A DNA stretch of 6,248 nucleotides from Desulfobacterales bacterium S5133MH16 (GTDB lineage: Bacteria; Desulfobacterota; Desulfobacteria; Desulfobacterales; UBA11574): the NCBI GenBank assembly GCA_001751005.1, contig MAXL01000077.1, positions 1 to 6,248 on the forward strand. Reading direction: 5' to 3'. Below, piece after piece: positions 1 to 6,248 of this stretch. A program made the translations under genes and the position numbers. The first letter of the stretch is position 1. Every line of letters begins with the position of its first letter. The notes beneath the pieces were generated by a model, which was given only the letters and a program-made list of their open reading frames with translations, ran no database searches and was not told the origin of the DNA.

Positions 1-1383
1 ATCCCCCCGGAAATTCGGGCTACGCTCATGGATACGCTGACATTCCCCAACCCAAAATGGATGGAAAATCATAGAATGGGCCGCTGGAACCGGGGCACCC
101 CAAAACTGCTTAGATTTTATGATAAAACCCGGGGCGGCGGGCTGTGGATCCCCAGGGGGTATATGCGGCAGTTGGTGTTGCTCTGCAGACGTCGGAAGGT
201 ACCGGTTGAGATTGATGATCAAAGACGGGTTTTGACGCCGGTGGATTTCAATTTTGCCGGGGAACTCAAGCCGTTCCAGAACCAAGCGGTTACGGTCATG
301 CTGTCAAGAGATTTCGGCACCTTGGACGCCCCCACGGGCAGCGGAAAAACGGTGATGGCGCTGTATATGATTGCCCGGCGCCGGCAACCCGCCCTGATTG
401 TGGTGCATACCAAAGATCTGGCGTATCAATGGATGGAAAGGGCAGGGGAGTTTCTCGGAATACCCGAGGAGGACGTGGGGTTTATCGGCAGCGGGAAAAA
501 AAATGTGGGCGAAAAAATTACGGTGGCCCTGGTTCAATCATTGTATAAATGTGCTGAAGACGTATCCCAATCTGTGGGGTTTCTGCTGGTGGATGAATGC
601 CATCGATGTCCCAGCCGAACCTTTACCCAGGCGGTGAGCGATTTTGATTCCAAATATATGCTCGGACTGTCGGCAACCCCATGGCGCCGGGACCAGCTGT
701 CAAAATTGATATTCTGGCACTTGGGAGATGTGCATCAAAAAATCGATCAAAGCCGTTTGGTTGAAAGCGGTGATGTGCTGCCTGCCGAGATTATCATCCG
801 GGAGACCGATTTTAAGCCCTATTACGATCCGGTGAATGAATACAGCAAAATGATATCCGAACTCACGTCGGACGATGACAGAAACCGCCTGATCGCATCG
901 GATGTTGCACAGGAGGTAGATAACACCGATGGGGTCTGCTTGGTTCTATCCGACAGAAAAAAACACTGTGAGAACCTGAGGGCGATTTTGGAATATGGAC
1001 ATAACATATCCTGCGAAGTATTGACCGGCGATGTTACCGGCAGTCAGCGGCGGGAGGTCCTGGACCGCTTAAATCAGGGAAACGTCAAGGTGTTGCTGGC
1101 CACAGGACAGCTTATCGGGGAGGGGTTTGATCGCAGGGATCTGTCTCCCTTGTTTCTGACAACGCCCATAAAATTCAGCGGCAGGGTGCTTCAATACATT
1201 GGCCGGGTGCTCCGGCCCGCACCGGGCAAGACGAAAGCAAAGGTTTATGATTATGTAGACGTTAAAGTGGAGGTTTTGAAAGCTGCCGCCATTGCGCGGC
1301 AAAAGGTTTACGCTTCGGAAAGCCATTCTTCTATAGTAGGCGGCGGATCAGTACATCCTGAAACCGGTTTCCATTCACATTGA
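1..1383 (+). CDS. SF2 DEAD/DEAH-type helicase (XPB/Ssl2-like), 5' end outside window
   Basis: Probable ATP-dependent DNA (or RNA) helicase/translocase of superfamily 2. Counting from the Met codon at 28, a Q-motif-like LKPFQNQAV lies at residues 80-88, Walker A APTGSGKT at 101-108, motif Ia around 125-135, Walker B DECH at 189-192, motif III SATPWR at 215-220, motif V LLATGQLIGEGFD at 356-368 and the arginine-finger motif QYIGRVLRP at 389-397. Both RecA-like lobes are complete. The frame stays open from the ATG at 28 back to base 1 (IPPEIRATL), the ATG has no convincing Shine-Dalgarno, and helicases of this type as I recall them carry such residues before an LTFxNP segment. The true start is therefore probably upstream of the window; a start at 28 would give 451 aa. 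No nuclease or other accessory domain is seen. The last ~20 residues after RQKVYA are low in complexity and overlap the convergent gene, suggesting a drifted stop. It could serve repair, or be phage- or defence-related; nothing here decides. Confidence 0.9.
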   Translation: MPPEIRATLMDTLTFPNPKWMENHRMGRWNRGTPKLLRFYDKTRGGGLWIPRGYMRQLVLLCRRRKVPVEIDDQRRVLTPVDFNFAGELKPFQNQAVTVMLSRDFGTLDAPTGSGKTVMALYMIARRRQPALIVVHTKDLAYQWMERAGEFLGIPEEDVGFIGSGKKNVGEKITVALVQSLYKCAEDVSQSVGFLLVDECHRCPSRTFTQAVSDFDSKYMLGLSATPWRRDQLSKLIFWHLGDVHQKIDQSRLVESGDVLPAEIIIRETDFKPYYDPVNEYSKMISELTSDDDRNRLIASDVAQEVDNTDGVCLVLSDRKKHCENLRAILEYGHNISCEVLTGDVTGSQRREVLDRLNQGNVKVLLATGQLIGEGFDRRDLSPLFLTTPIKFSGRVLQYIGRVLRPAPGKTKAKVYDYVDVKVEVLKAAAIARQKVYASESHSSIVGGGSVHPETGFHSH

Positions 1384-2744
1384 GCATTCAGCTCTACACC
1401 TTCCTGAATCACGGAAACGGGTCGGTCTGCCGATACCACTATGATAATAAGGTTATTGTGTTCAGCGGTGAATCGAAGCGCGGAATTAAAACGTGCTCCC
1501 CGTGCCCGATCTTCGGTCGGAGTGGCCCGGCCGTCCAGAAGGCAGGCAAACCCGTGAAGTTTCATGTCGGCTCCGATATGCAACGCGCCGTCGACCTTTG
1601 AAAGAGATTCCGAAAATTCCAAAAAACCTGCCTCACGCAAGTCAATGGGCGGTTCAAGTTTTTGCCCGGAAATTTTGACAGGCTCATCGTTAAAATCAAT
1701 GACGAGAGTGCATCCGTATTTTCCATTCTCGGCAGTGTGAACAATTCCGGAAACAATTTGAAACAAGTCATGTTTGGTTGAAGGATCGGTCTCGGCTTCG
1801 AGCAAAATTTCTTCCACCTCAACCAGCCTGGCCTGGTAAGTAGATGAGTGAAAACTTCCATCAGAAAAACTGCACACAAGATCATTATCTAAGCTCAAAA
1901 AGCCGTGCCAGCTTTTAAAATCAGCAGCGATATGGAACTGTTTCACATTACCTGTTGCGATTCCCACGATGGTCTTTCCATCAGAGACAAGTTTGCGGTC
2001 TGAATTTTCCACTGCCAGCAACAGTTTACGCACATGCTTTAAATTGTTCAGACCGGGCTGTTCTATAACCGGAAAACGGATGATAAATTCTATTTCCGAA
2101 AACATACGAGGTTCCGTAAAAATTAATTTACCTTGAGGCCATTCCCCCTCTTCCCTTGTTTTTGAAATGCCGATGACGGCATCCAGAACGGGAAAAATCC
2201 GAAGCGAGCTGTCCCATCCCAGCCGGATGTTCATTTGATCAATAATATAATCGCGAACCGCATGAGTTGCATAGTTACGCAAAACATATCCGGAATTACC
2301 TGCATACAAAGGGTCTTTACTGGCAAAATCATGGGAAAGAAGCCAGGTTGCATGTTCAAGCCAACATTCTGTGGGGCCGATTGAACACATATCCGGATGA
2401 TGCTCAGTAAACCACATCTGGTAAAAAATAGAGTGGGATCTGCCGCCAAAAGAGATGAGCCCTGTGAGTTGAAGATTCTTTTCGGGTTGGACATGACCGG
2501 AGCGCATAAGTCGGGATATGTCAGATGCCTTTTCCCGCCACTCGTTGGAATCAAGATAGAGTTTTTTGAGCTTGGGTTCATGGCCATGAAGAAGATGCTG
2601 AGGATCGTAAACGTAAACCGGATCATCGGGCTTTACAGCATAGATAATAGCGGCACGGCTCGCTCCGGAAAAGTGCGAAAGCCCGTCGCGCAGTCCGTCA
2701 AGCGTGTGAAAAAGACACAAATTTCTGAAAGAAGAGTTCTCCAT
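1308..2744 (-). CDS. DisA_N-type diadenylate cyclase (DAC) domain protein with N-terminal putative sensor region
   Basis: Cytosolic protein of 478 aa with no signal peptide or membrane segment. The C-terminal part (about 330-455) matches the DAC fold pattern of DisA/CdaA: a GCTLVIDF strand (344-351), the active-site VDGALHIG with DGA at 385-387, then GARFNSA at 416-422 where classical enzymes have GTRHRTA, followed by the hydrophobic strand LIIIVVSADRPV. The DGA motif is intact. In the RHR motif only the first Arg is kept; His and the second Arg are Phe and Asn. Enzymes with canonical motifs make c-di-AMP from two ATP; the product here is uncertain. Residues 1-325 are unrecognised. Residues 235-315 (KHVRKLLLAVENSD to VEVEEILLEAE) resemble regulatory regions described before divergent DAC domains in comparative genomics (DACN-type sensor domains), by recall only. 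The start is the ATG at 2744, preceded by GGAGG; an in-frame TTG at 2765 would add 7 residues. It lies 55 bp after the kinase gene and is probably co-transcribed. Its last 76 bp overlap the convergent helicase gene. Confidence 0.82.
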   Translation of the reverse strand: MENSSFRNLCLFHTLDGLRDGLSHFSGASRAAIIYAVKPDDPVYVYDPQHLLHGHEPKLKKLYLDSNEWREKASDISRLMRSGHVQPEKNLQLTGLISFGGRSHSIFYQMWFTEHHPDMCSIGPTECWLEHATWLLSHDFASKDPLYAGNSGYVLRNYATHAVRDYIIDQMNIRLGWDSSLRIFPVLDAVIGISKTREEGEWPQGKLIFTEPRMFSEIEFIIRFPVIEQPGLNNLKHVRKLLLAVENSDRKLVSDGKTIVGIATGNVKQFHIAADFKSWHGFLSLDNDLVCSFSDGSFHSSTYQARLVEVEEILLEAETDPSTKHDLFQIVSGIVHTAENGKYGCTLVIDFNDEPVKISGQKLEPPIDLREAGFLEFSESLSKVDGALHIGADMKLHGFACLLDGRATPTEDRARGARFNSALRFTAEHNNLIIIVVSADRPVSVIQEGVELNAQCEWKPVSGCTDPPPTIEEWLSEA

Positions 2745-2748
2745 TCCG

Positions 2749-2753
2749 CCTCC
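2749..2753 (-). promoter_or_regulatory. Shine-Dalgarno GGAGG setting the start of the DAC-domain gene
   Basis: On the - strand GGAGG is followed by a four-base spacer (CGGA) and the ATG at 2744-2742. The spacing is slightly short but the core is perfect. The alternative TTG start at 2765 would place this GGAGG inside the coding region (as Gly-Gly codons) and has no purine-rich box ahead of it. The ATG is therefore preferred. Confidence 0.65.
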
Positions 2754-2799
2754 GTGATGTGTCAAAAAATAAGACCTGCTTTAAGTGATTATTGAGTCC

Positions 2800-5715
2800 T
2801 TATCCCAGCACTTCTCTGATTTTTTTGGCAAGTTCACTTCTAACCACCGGCTTCATGACATATCCGCGAATGCCCATGGCCTTTGCCTTGTCTGCGCTGA
2901 TCTTTTCGGAAAAACCGGTGCAAATTATAATTGGAATATCAGATTTTATTTCAATAAGTTTTTTGGCAAGGTGAACACCTGTCATATTTGGCATGGTCAT
3001 ATCGGTGATGACAATATCGAACTTGTCAGGAGCTGCTCGAAACGCTTCCAGTGTTTCAATGCTGCTGGTTCGTGCGGTGACATGATAACCGAGTCGTTCC
3101 AGCACCTGTTGTGACATTCGAACAATCTGCTCTTCATCATCAACCAAAAGGATTCGTTCTTTGCCCCCTTCCACAGGTGATATGCCCCAGGTTTCCTTTG
3201 TTTCATCCTGGGTTTGGATTGCCGGCAGGTAAACATGAAATGCGGTTCCCTGGCCCGGTTCGCTGTATACCCTTATGTTGCCTCCAAAGCTTTTAACTAT
3301 GCCGTGAACCATGGCAAGGCCCAGCCCGGTGCCTTTATCTTTTTCCTTGGTAGAAAAATAAGGTTCAAATATTCGATCAATTACATACTCATCAATGCCT
3401 GCGCCGGTATCCGCCACTGTCAAACAAACATATAGCCCGGGAATCATAGCCGGGTCTTTTAAGTCTTCCACATCTAAATCAACCTCTTTTAGGCTTACAT
3501 CCAGTTTGCCGCCTTCATCCTCCATGGAGTGATAGGCATTGGTTAAAAGGTTCATGGCGACCTGATGAATCTGTGTGGCATCGGCCATAACAAAACTGCA
3601 TGTATTGCTGATATTCTGGTTGATTTCAATGGTACTTGGCAAAGAAGATCTGATGAGTTTCAATGCCTCTCTGACAACCAGCTGAACTTTTAATGGTTTT
3701 AGTTTCTGATCAGCCTGTCTGCTGAATGTGAGGATCTGTTTGACCAGGTTTTTAGCACGATGCGCAGCGATAAGCACTTGCTGCAATTTGTTATGTAACG
3801 GGGTTCCTCTTTCAGTATCATCTAACGCCAATTCAGTATATCCAAACACGGAAAAAAGGATATTGTTGAAATCATGGGCGATCCCTCCGGCCAGAGTGCC
3901 GATGGACTCCATCTTCTGGACTTGCTGGAGTTGGGCTTGAAGCTGTTTTTGTTCCGTTATGTCAAGAAAGATGGTTAGAATAAAAGATTCCCCTGAAATC
4001 GGAATGAATCTGGCAAACATAAGTGCATTGAGAATGGCGCCGTCTTTGGCCTTAAAATCCATTTCCAATCCATTGACTTCTCCGGATGTCTGTAACTCCT
4101 TTATAAATCTGGCCCTGTCAACATTAGAGTAAAACCCAACTTGTGTTGTTGTTTTTCCAATGATCTCTTTTTGGGAGTATTTGGTCAGATCACAAAACAT
4201 ATTATTGACATCAGCCAGTTTGCCTGTTTCTAATTCAGTAAGAGCAATGGCTTGAGGAGATAAATTAAAAAGGCTGCGGAATTTAGATTCACTTTCCCGC
4301 AACGTCTCTTCTGACTGTACTCTTTCGCTAATATCAATGGCAATTCCTCTAAAACCGATTGGTTTATCTTCATGGGTTATAATGGCTGCATTCAACATAA
4401 CGGGAAAAGTGCTGCCGTCTTTTCTTAATGCGGTATACTCGACAAGACCAATCCGTTCTCCCTGCAATATCTTTTGAGCATGTTCTATTGCTCTTTGGCG
4501 GTCTTCAGGAACGAACATATCAAATCCATTTAAACCTTGATCAACGTCCTGTTGAGTGTACTTAAAATGGTCTAATGCACTACGATTCACAAATGTGAGA
4601 TGACCATTTAAATCTATTTCGAAGATGGTCTCCGGCAATAATTCGGCTAACTCTCGAAATCTTTCTTCGCTTTCTCGCAACGCCTCCTCGGCCTGCTCAC
4701 GTTCCATGATTTCCTGATGCAGCTGGGCGTTGCTTGTCTTCAATTCTTCTTGACTTGCTTTTAGCTGTTCCTTTTTCACCGTAGTTATAGACAACTGGGC
4801 CAGCATCTGGTTAAAATCTTTTATTAATTGTCCCACATCGCCGGACATATCGGGCTTAACCCGTATGTCAAAATTGCCTTGATTGACTGCCTTGGTTGCC
4901 TCTTGAAGGTTGGTGATGGCACGAGAAAAATAGATCCCCGTCCAAGTCGCCAAAACCATAATAAACACAATGCCCAAACCCATAGACAAAAACCCAACTG
5001 TTTTAAATGATTGTATTAGACCTTTTAATGCGATCATCAAGTAGCGGGATGTGCTGTGAGAAACATCCTGTGCGGCCAGAATGGGATGTGTAAATTCGTC
5101 AATATAAATAGTTGCCGCAACGCCAAATCGAACACCGTCCGCGGTTTTTTTATTAAGCGGTGCTATGTACATAAATTTATCACGTATTTCTCCGTTAGGC
5201 TCTTTCCATTTGTAGTATCCATGTGAATATCTTCCATCCAAACTTTCTTCCATGATAGTCCAAAACTCCGGCAGTTTGTCCGATAGCGAATGTAAGTCTA
5301 AATTTTCTGTTTTGGAGTTTTTGTGAAAGCGATTAATAGCGGTATCCACATCCTGAACCGCTGTGTATCCTTTTTTGCCAACGGGTTGAACAGCAATTTC
5401 TCTGAATTTTGAGTTATTTTGCAGGTCTTCTACGGTCATCTCAGGGTGGGCCTGAAGGTATAATTCCAACTGAAGAACCACATCCAGTACTTTCTGGCGA
5501 ATAAAATCTTCTGCCATTTTTCTAATTACGGCTTCACTACGTTGCCACTGCTCTTCTTGTCCTTGGTCAACAGCATAATTGATTTGGGTAAGAAATCGGT
5601 TATCGAATATGTTTATTAAGTAACCAAAGATTATTATAGGAATTAAACCTGAAATGATTGTAATAGCTATCAATCGGGTACTAAATCTTTTCGGTAAAAG
5701 TCTTGAAAATTGCAT
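2800..5715 (-). CDS. Membrane-bound hybrid sensor histidine kinase (Cache-like, HAMP, PAS-PAS, HisKA, HATPase, REC)
   Basis: A 971-aa inner-membrane hybrid kinase. A first membrane helix at about 14-36 and a second at about 238-263 bracket a ~200-residue periplasmic domain that looks Cache-like (GKKGYTAV at 113-120, GYYKWKEPNG at 166-175, VRFGVAATIYIDEF at 195-208). HAMP follows at about 262-310, then a coiled coil (312-352). PAS 1 spans about 350-470 (ends in GIAIDISER) and PAS 2 about 474-590 (ends in LDITEQ). The HisKA H-box GGIAHDFNN has the phospho-acceptor His614. The ATPase domain has an N-box with NLLTNA (722-727), G1 DTGAGI (769-774), F-box FEPYFSTK (783-790) and G2 GTGLGLAMV (795-803). 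The C-terminal receiver (853-971) has acidic Asp859/Asp860, phospho-acceptor Asp905, Thr933 and Lys955, so every catalytic residue is present. There is no output domain after REC, so a separate phosphotransfer or output partner is expected. The start ATG has AAAGG 8 nt upstream. The DAC-domain gene follows directly. The ligand is unknown. The gene is visibly less GC-rich than the helicase. Confidence 0.96.
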   Translation of the reverse strand: MQFSRLLPKRFSTRLIAITIISGLIPIIIFGYLINIFDNRFLTQINYAVDQGQEEQWQRSEAVIRKMAEDFIRQKVLDVVLQLELYLQAHPEMTVEDLQNNSKFREIAVQPVGKKGYTAVQDVDTAINRFHKNSKTENLDLHSLSDKLPEFWTIMEESLDGRYSHGYYKWKEPNGEIRDKFMYIAPLNKKTADGVRFGVAATIYIDEFTHPILAAQDVSHSTSRYLMIALKGLIQSFKTVGFLSMGLGIVFIMVLATWTGIYFSRAITNLQEATKAVNQGNFDIRVKPDMSGDVGQLIKDFNQMLAQLSITTVKKEQLKASQEELKTSNAQLHQEIMEREQAEEALRESEERFRELAELLPETIFEIDLNGHLTFVNRSALDHFKYTQQDVDQGLNGFDMFVPEDRQRAIEHAQKILQGERIGLVEYTALRKDGSTFPVMLNAAIITHEDKPIGFRGIAIDISERVQSEETLRESESKFRSLFNLSPQAIALTELETGKLADVNNMFCDLTKYSQKEIIGKTTTQVGFYSNVDRARFIKELQTSGEVNGLEMDFKAKDGAILNALMFARFIPISGESFILTIFLDITEQKQLQAQLQQVQKMESIGTLAGGIAHDFNNILFSVFGYTELALDDTERGTPLHNKLQQVLIAAHRAKNLVKQILTFSRQADQKLKPLKVQLVVREALKLIRSSLPSTIEINQNISNTCSFVMADATQIHQVAMNLLTNAYHSMEDEGGKLDVSLKEVDLDVEDLKDPAMIPGLYVCLTVADTGAGIDEYVIDRIFEPYFSTKEKDKGTGLGLAMVHGIVKSFGGNIRVYSEPGQGTAFHVYLPAIQTQDETKETWGISPVEGGKERILLVDDEEQIVRMSQQVLERLGYHVTARTSSIETLEAFRAAPDKFDIVITDMTMPNMTGVHLAKKLIEIKSDIPIIICTGFSEKISADKAKAMGIRGYVMKPVVRSELAKKIREVLG

Positions 5716-5723
5716 AATAATTG

Positions 5724-5728
5724 CCTTT
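5724..5728 (-). promoter_or_regulatory. Ribosome binding site of the hybrid kinase gene
   Basis: AAAGG on the - strand lies 8 nt before the ATG at 5715, a normal spacing. It supports the Met that opens the MQFSRLLPKRF N-terminus, whose basic residues just before the first membrane helix also fit a genuine membrane-protein start. Confidence 0.6.
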
Positions 5729-5744
5729 CAATCAATCAACAATG

Positions 5745-5899
5745 TTGATGGCTTCGTAAAAAGTCCAACTTCCGCGTTGCGCTGCATTCCTCGTCACTGC
5801 GACGTACTATAAGTACGTCTCATTCCTCGGAATTTGCGCGCCTTGAATTTGAAGCTTTTTACTTTGCCATCAAAATCTGACTTTTTACGAGACCGTCAA
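5745..5899. repeat. 155-bp MITE-like element with 21-bp terminal inverted repeats
   Basis: The first 21 bases (5745-5765) and the reverse complement of the last 21 (5879-5899) match at 18 of 21 positions, including an unbroken 12-base core TCGTAAAAAGTC. A third copy of the terminal sequence, in the same orientation as the right end, lies inside at 5855-5873; its complement matches the left end at 16 of 19, with TTGATGGC and GTAAAAAG both perfect. The interior also holds a direct repeat CATTCCTCG (5785-5793 and 5821-5829) around a perfect hairpin. No open reading frame, and no clear target-site duplication, is seen. Size, ends and lack of coding capacity fit a non-autonomous mobile repeat or palindromic repeat unit. 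I recall near-identical repeats scattered in Desulfobacterota genomes but cannot check this here. It sits in the leader of the kinase operon. Confidence 0.75.
5801..5819. repeat. Perfect 8-bp hairpin at the centre of the repeat element
   Basis: GACGTACT and AGTACGTC are exact reverse complements separated by ATA, near the middle of the 155-bp element. There is no U-tract after it on either strand, so it is not a typical intrinsic terminator. It could be a structural core of the element or a recognition hairpin for an enzyme acting in trans. Confidence 0.7.
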
Positions 5900-6248
5900 A
5901 GGTGACTTTACTCTATTCCGCATATGTTGTGCCAAATACCTTATAAGCAACAACCTGTCAATAGTTACAGATAGTTAAAATTATTTTTCGCTTTTTAAAA
6001 AATGCTTTGGAATGAATCCTTTTTTAAGAACTCAAGATGTGTCAAAAATATGACGGAATACTATTATTTATGATACTCTTTATTGTTAGCCAGGCTCTTG
6101 GATCCTTTTTGGATTGTGCTGAAACTCCGGGAAATTTGCAGGGCAAACGCATTTGAATCCCAATACAGGGAGAACGCTCCACGACGGCGTGTATCTCTTT
6201 CCAACCGACTGAAACTTGTGCTTAAGCACCCGTAAGCCCGAGCCGCGC
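5900..6248. other. Right-end stretch without a supported gene
   Basis: Apart from the sigma-54-like site, nothing firm is seen. The part from about 5940 to 6080 is AT-rich with many stops in all frames. From about 6074 onward there are two overlapping open stretches on opposite strands. One is on + (6074-6235, 53 codons then TAA, no good ATG). The other is on - (6246 down to a tandem TAA-TAG at 6066-6061, 60 codons, open to the window edge). Neither product is recognised and at most one can be real. The - strand one could be the 3' end of a gene starting beyond the window. Confidence 0.4.
5920..5934 (-). promoter_or_regulatory. Sigma-54 (-24/-12) promoter candidate for the kinase-cyclase operon
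   Basis: Read on the - strand, 5934 to 5920 is TGGCAC-N5-ATGC. This matches the sigma-54 consensus TGGCAC-N5-TTGC at 9 of 10 defined bases, with the invariant GG and GC at exactly the right spacing. It points toward the kinase gene. Transcription would begin near 5908, giving a leader of about 190 nt that contains the whole 155-bp repeat. Sigma-54 promoters need an enhancer-binding activator; no obvious binding-site pair was identified upstream. A chance match in this much sequence is possible but not likely. Confidence 0.45.

Noticed and set aside
2742..2765. TTG start at 2765 for the DAC-domain gene
   Set aside because: It would add MTHHGGG, in which Gly-Gly is simply the translated Shine-Dalgarno GGAGG. 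The ATG at 2744 with that site is the better start.
2756..2768. 13-bp sequence GATGTGTCAAAAA repeated at 6036-6048
   Set aside because: It is an exact direct repeat, one copy just before the DAC start and one upstream of the operon. A 13-bp match is expected about by chance in 6 kb compared with itself on both strands. The second copy forms a weak GTCA...TGAC palindrome but no known regulator fits.
2397..2795. 132-codon open frame on the + strand
   Set aside because: It lies antisense to the well-supported DAC-domain gene, its product has no recognisable domain and it has no good ribosome binding site. It is a shadow frame.
2766..2799. Terminator between the kinase and DAC genes
   Set aside because: No stem-loop with a T-run is visible on the - strand, which favours read-through.
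5735..5749. Small perfect palindrome ATCAAC-AAT-GTTGAT at the left end of the repeat
   Set aside because: It overlaps the element boundary and is short. It may be an operator or a by-product of the insertion, but nothing else supports a regulatory site.
5956..5961. TTGACA on the - strand as a sigma-70 -35 box for the operon
   Set aside because: At 17-bp spacing the -10 candidate is TATTTG, matching only half of TATAAT. The better-looking TATAAG lies only 10 bp away. The sigma-54-like site is stronger.
6240..6248. GAGCCGCGC at the window edge as the start of a group II intron domain V
   Set aside because: Domain V often begins GAGCCG, but only nine bases are visible, the pairing strand lies outside, and no reverse transcriptase coding sequence is seen upstream.

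Overview
The window holds three protein-coding genes and a non-coding right end, and looks like a chromosomal piece of a Desulfobacterota-type (deltaproteobacterial, Desulfobacteraceae-like) genome. That guess rests on three things: the style of the large hybrid histidine kinase (Cache-like sensor, HAMP, two PAS, HisKA, HATPase, REC); a good sigma-54 promoter candidate; and a 155-bp inverted-repeat element whose sequence I recall, without being able to search, as a dispersed repeat in such genomes. It is an inference from style, not from a marker gene.

Layout. At 1-1383 on the + strand is an SF2 (DEAD/DEAH, XPB/Ssl2-like) helicase. Its reading frame is open to the left edge, so the gene probably begins outside the window. 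Converging on it, and overlapping its last 76 bp tail to tail, is a gene on the - strand (1308-2744) for a protein with a C-terminal DisA_N-type diadenylate cyclase (DAC) domain behind about 325 residues of unrecognised, probably sensory sequence. Only 55 bp upstream of that gene, on the same strand, ends a 971-residue membrane-bound hybrid sensor histidine kinase with a C-terminal receiver domain (2800-5715). The kinase and cyclase-like genes very likely form one operon.

Upstream of the operon (5716-6248) there is no supported gene. It holds a 155-bp repeat with terminal inverted repeats (5745-5899), carrying a third, internal copy of the terminal sequence and a short perfect hairpin. Just beyond it lies a -24/-12 sigma-54 promoter-like site (5920-5934) pointing at the operon. 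The repeat therefore lies exactly between the putative promoter and the kinase start codon.

How it may work together (inference): a periplasmic or redox/ligand cue is read by the membrane kinase and passed through its receiver domain. The co-transcribed DAC-domain protein could link this to cyclic dinucleotide signalling. The DAC domain keeps the DGA motif but has GARFNS where classical DisA/CdaA enzymes have the TRHR(T) motif. It therefore belongs to a divergent DAC group, and its product, or whether it is active at all, is open. This kinase/divergent-DAC pair is the most interesting feature of the window.
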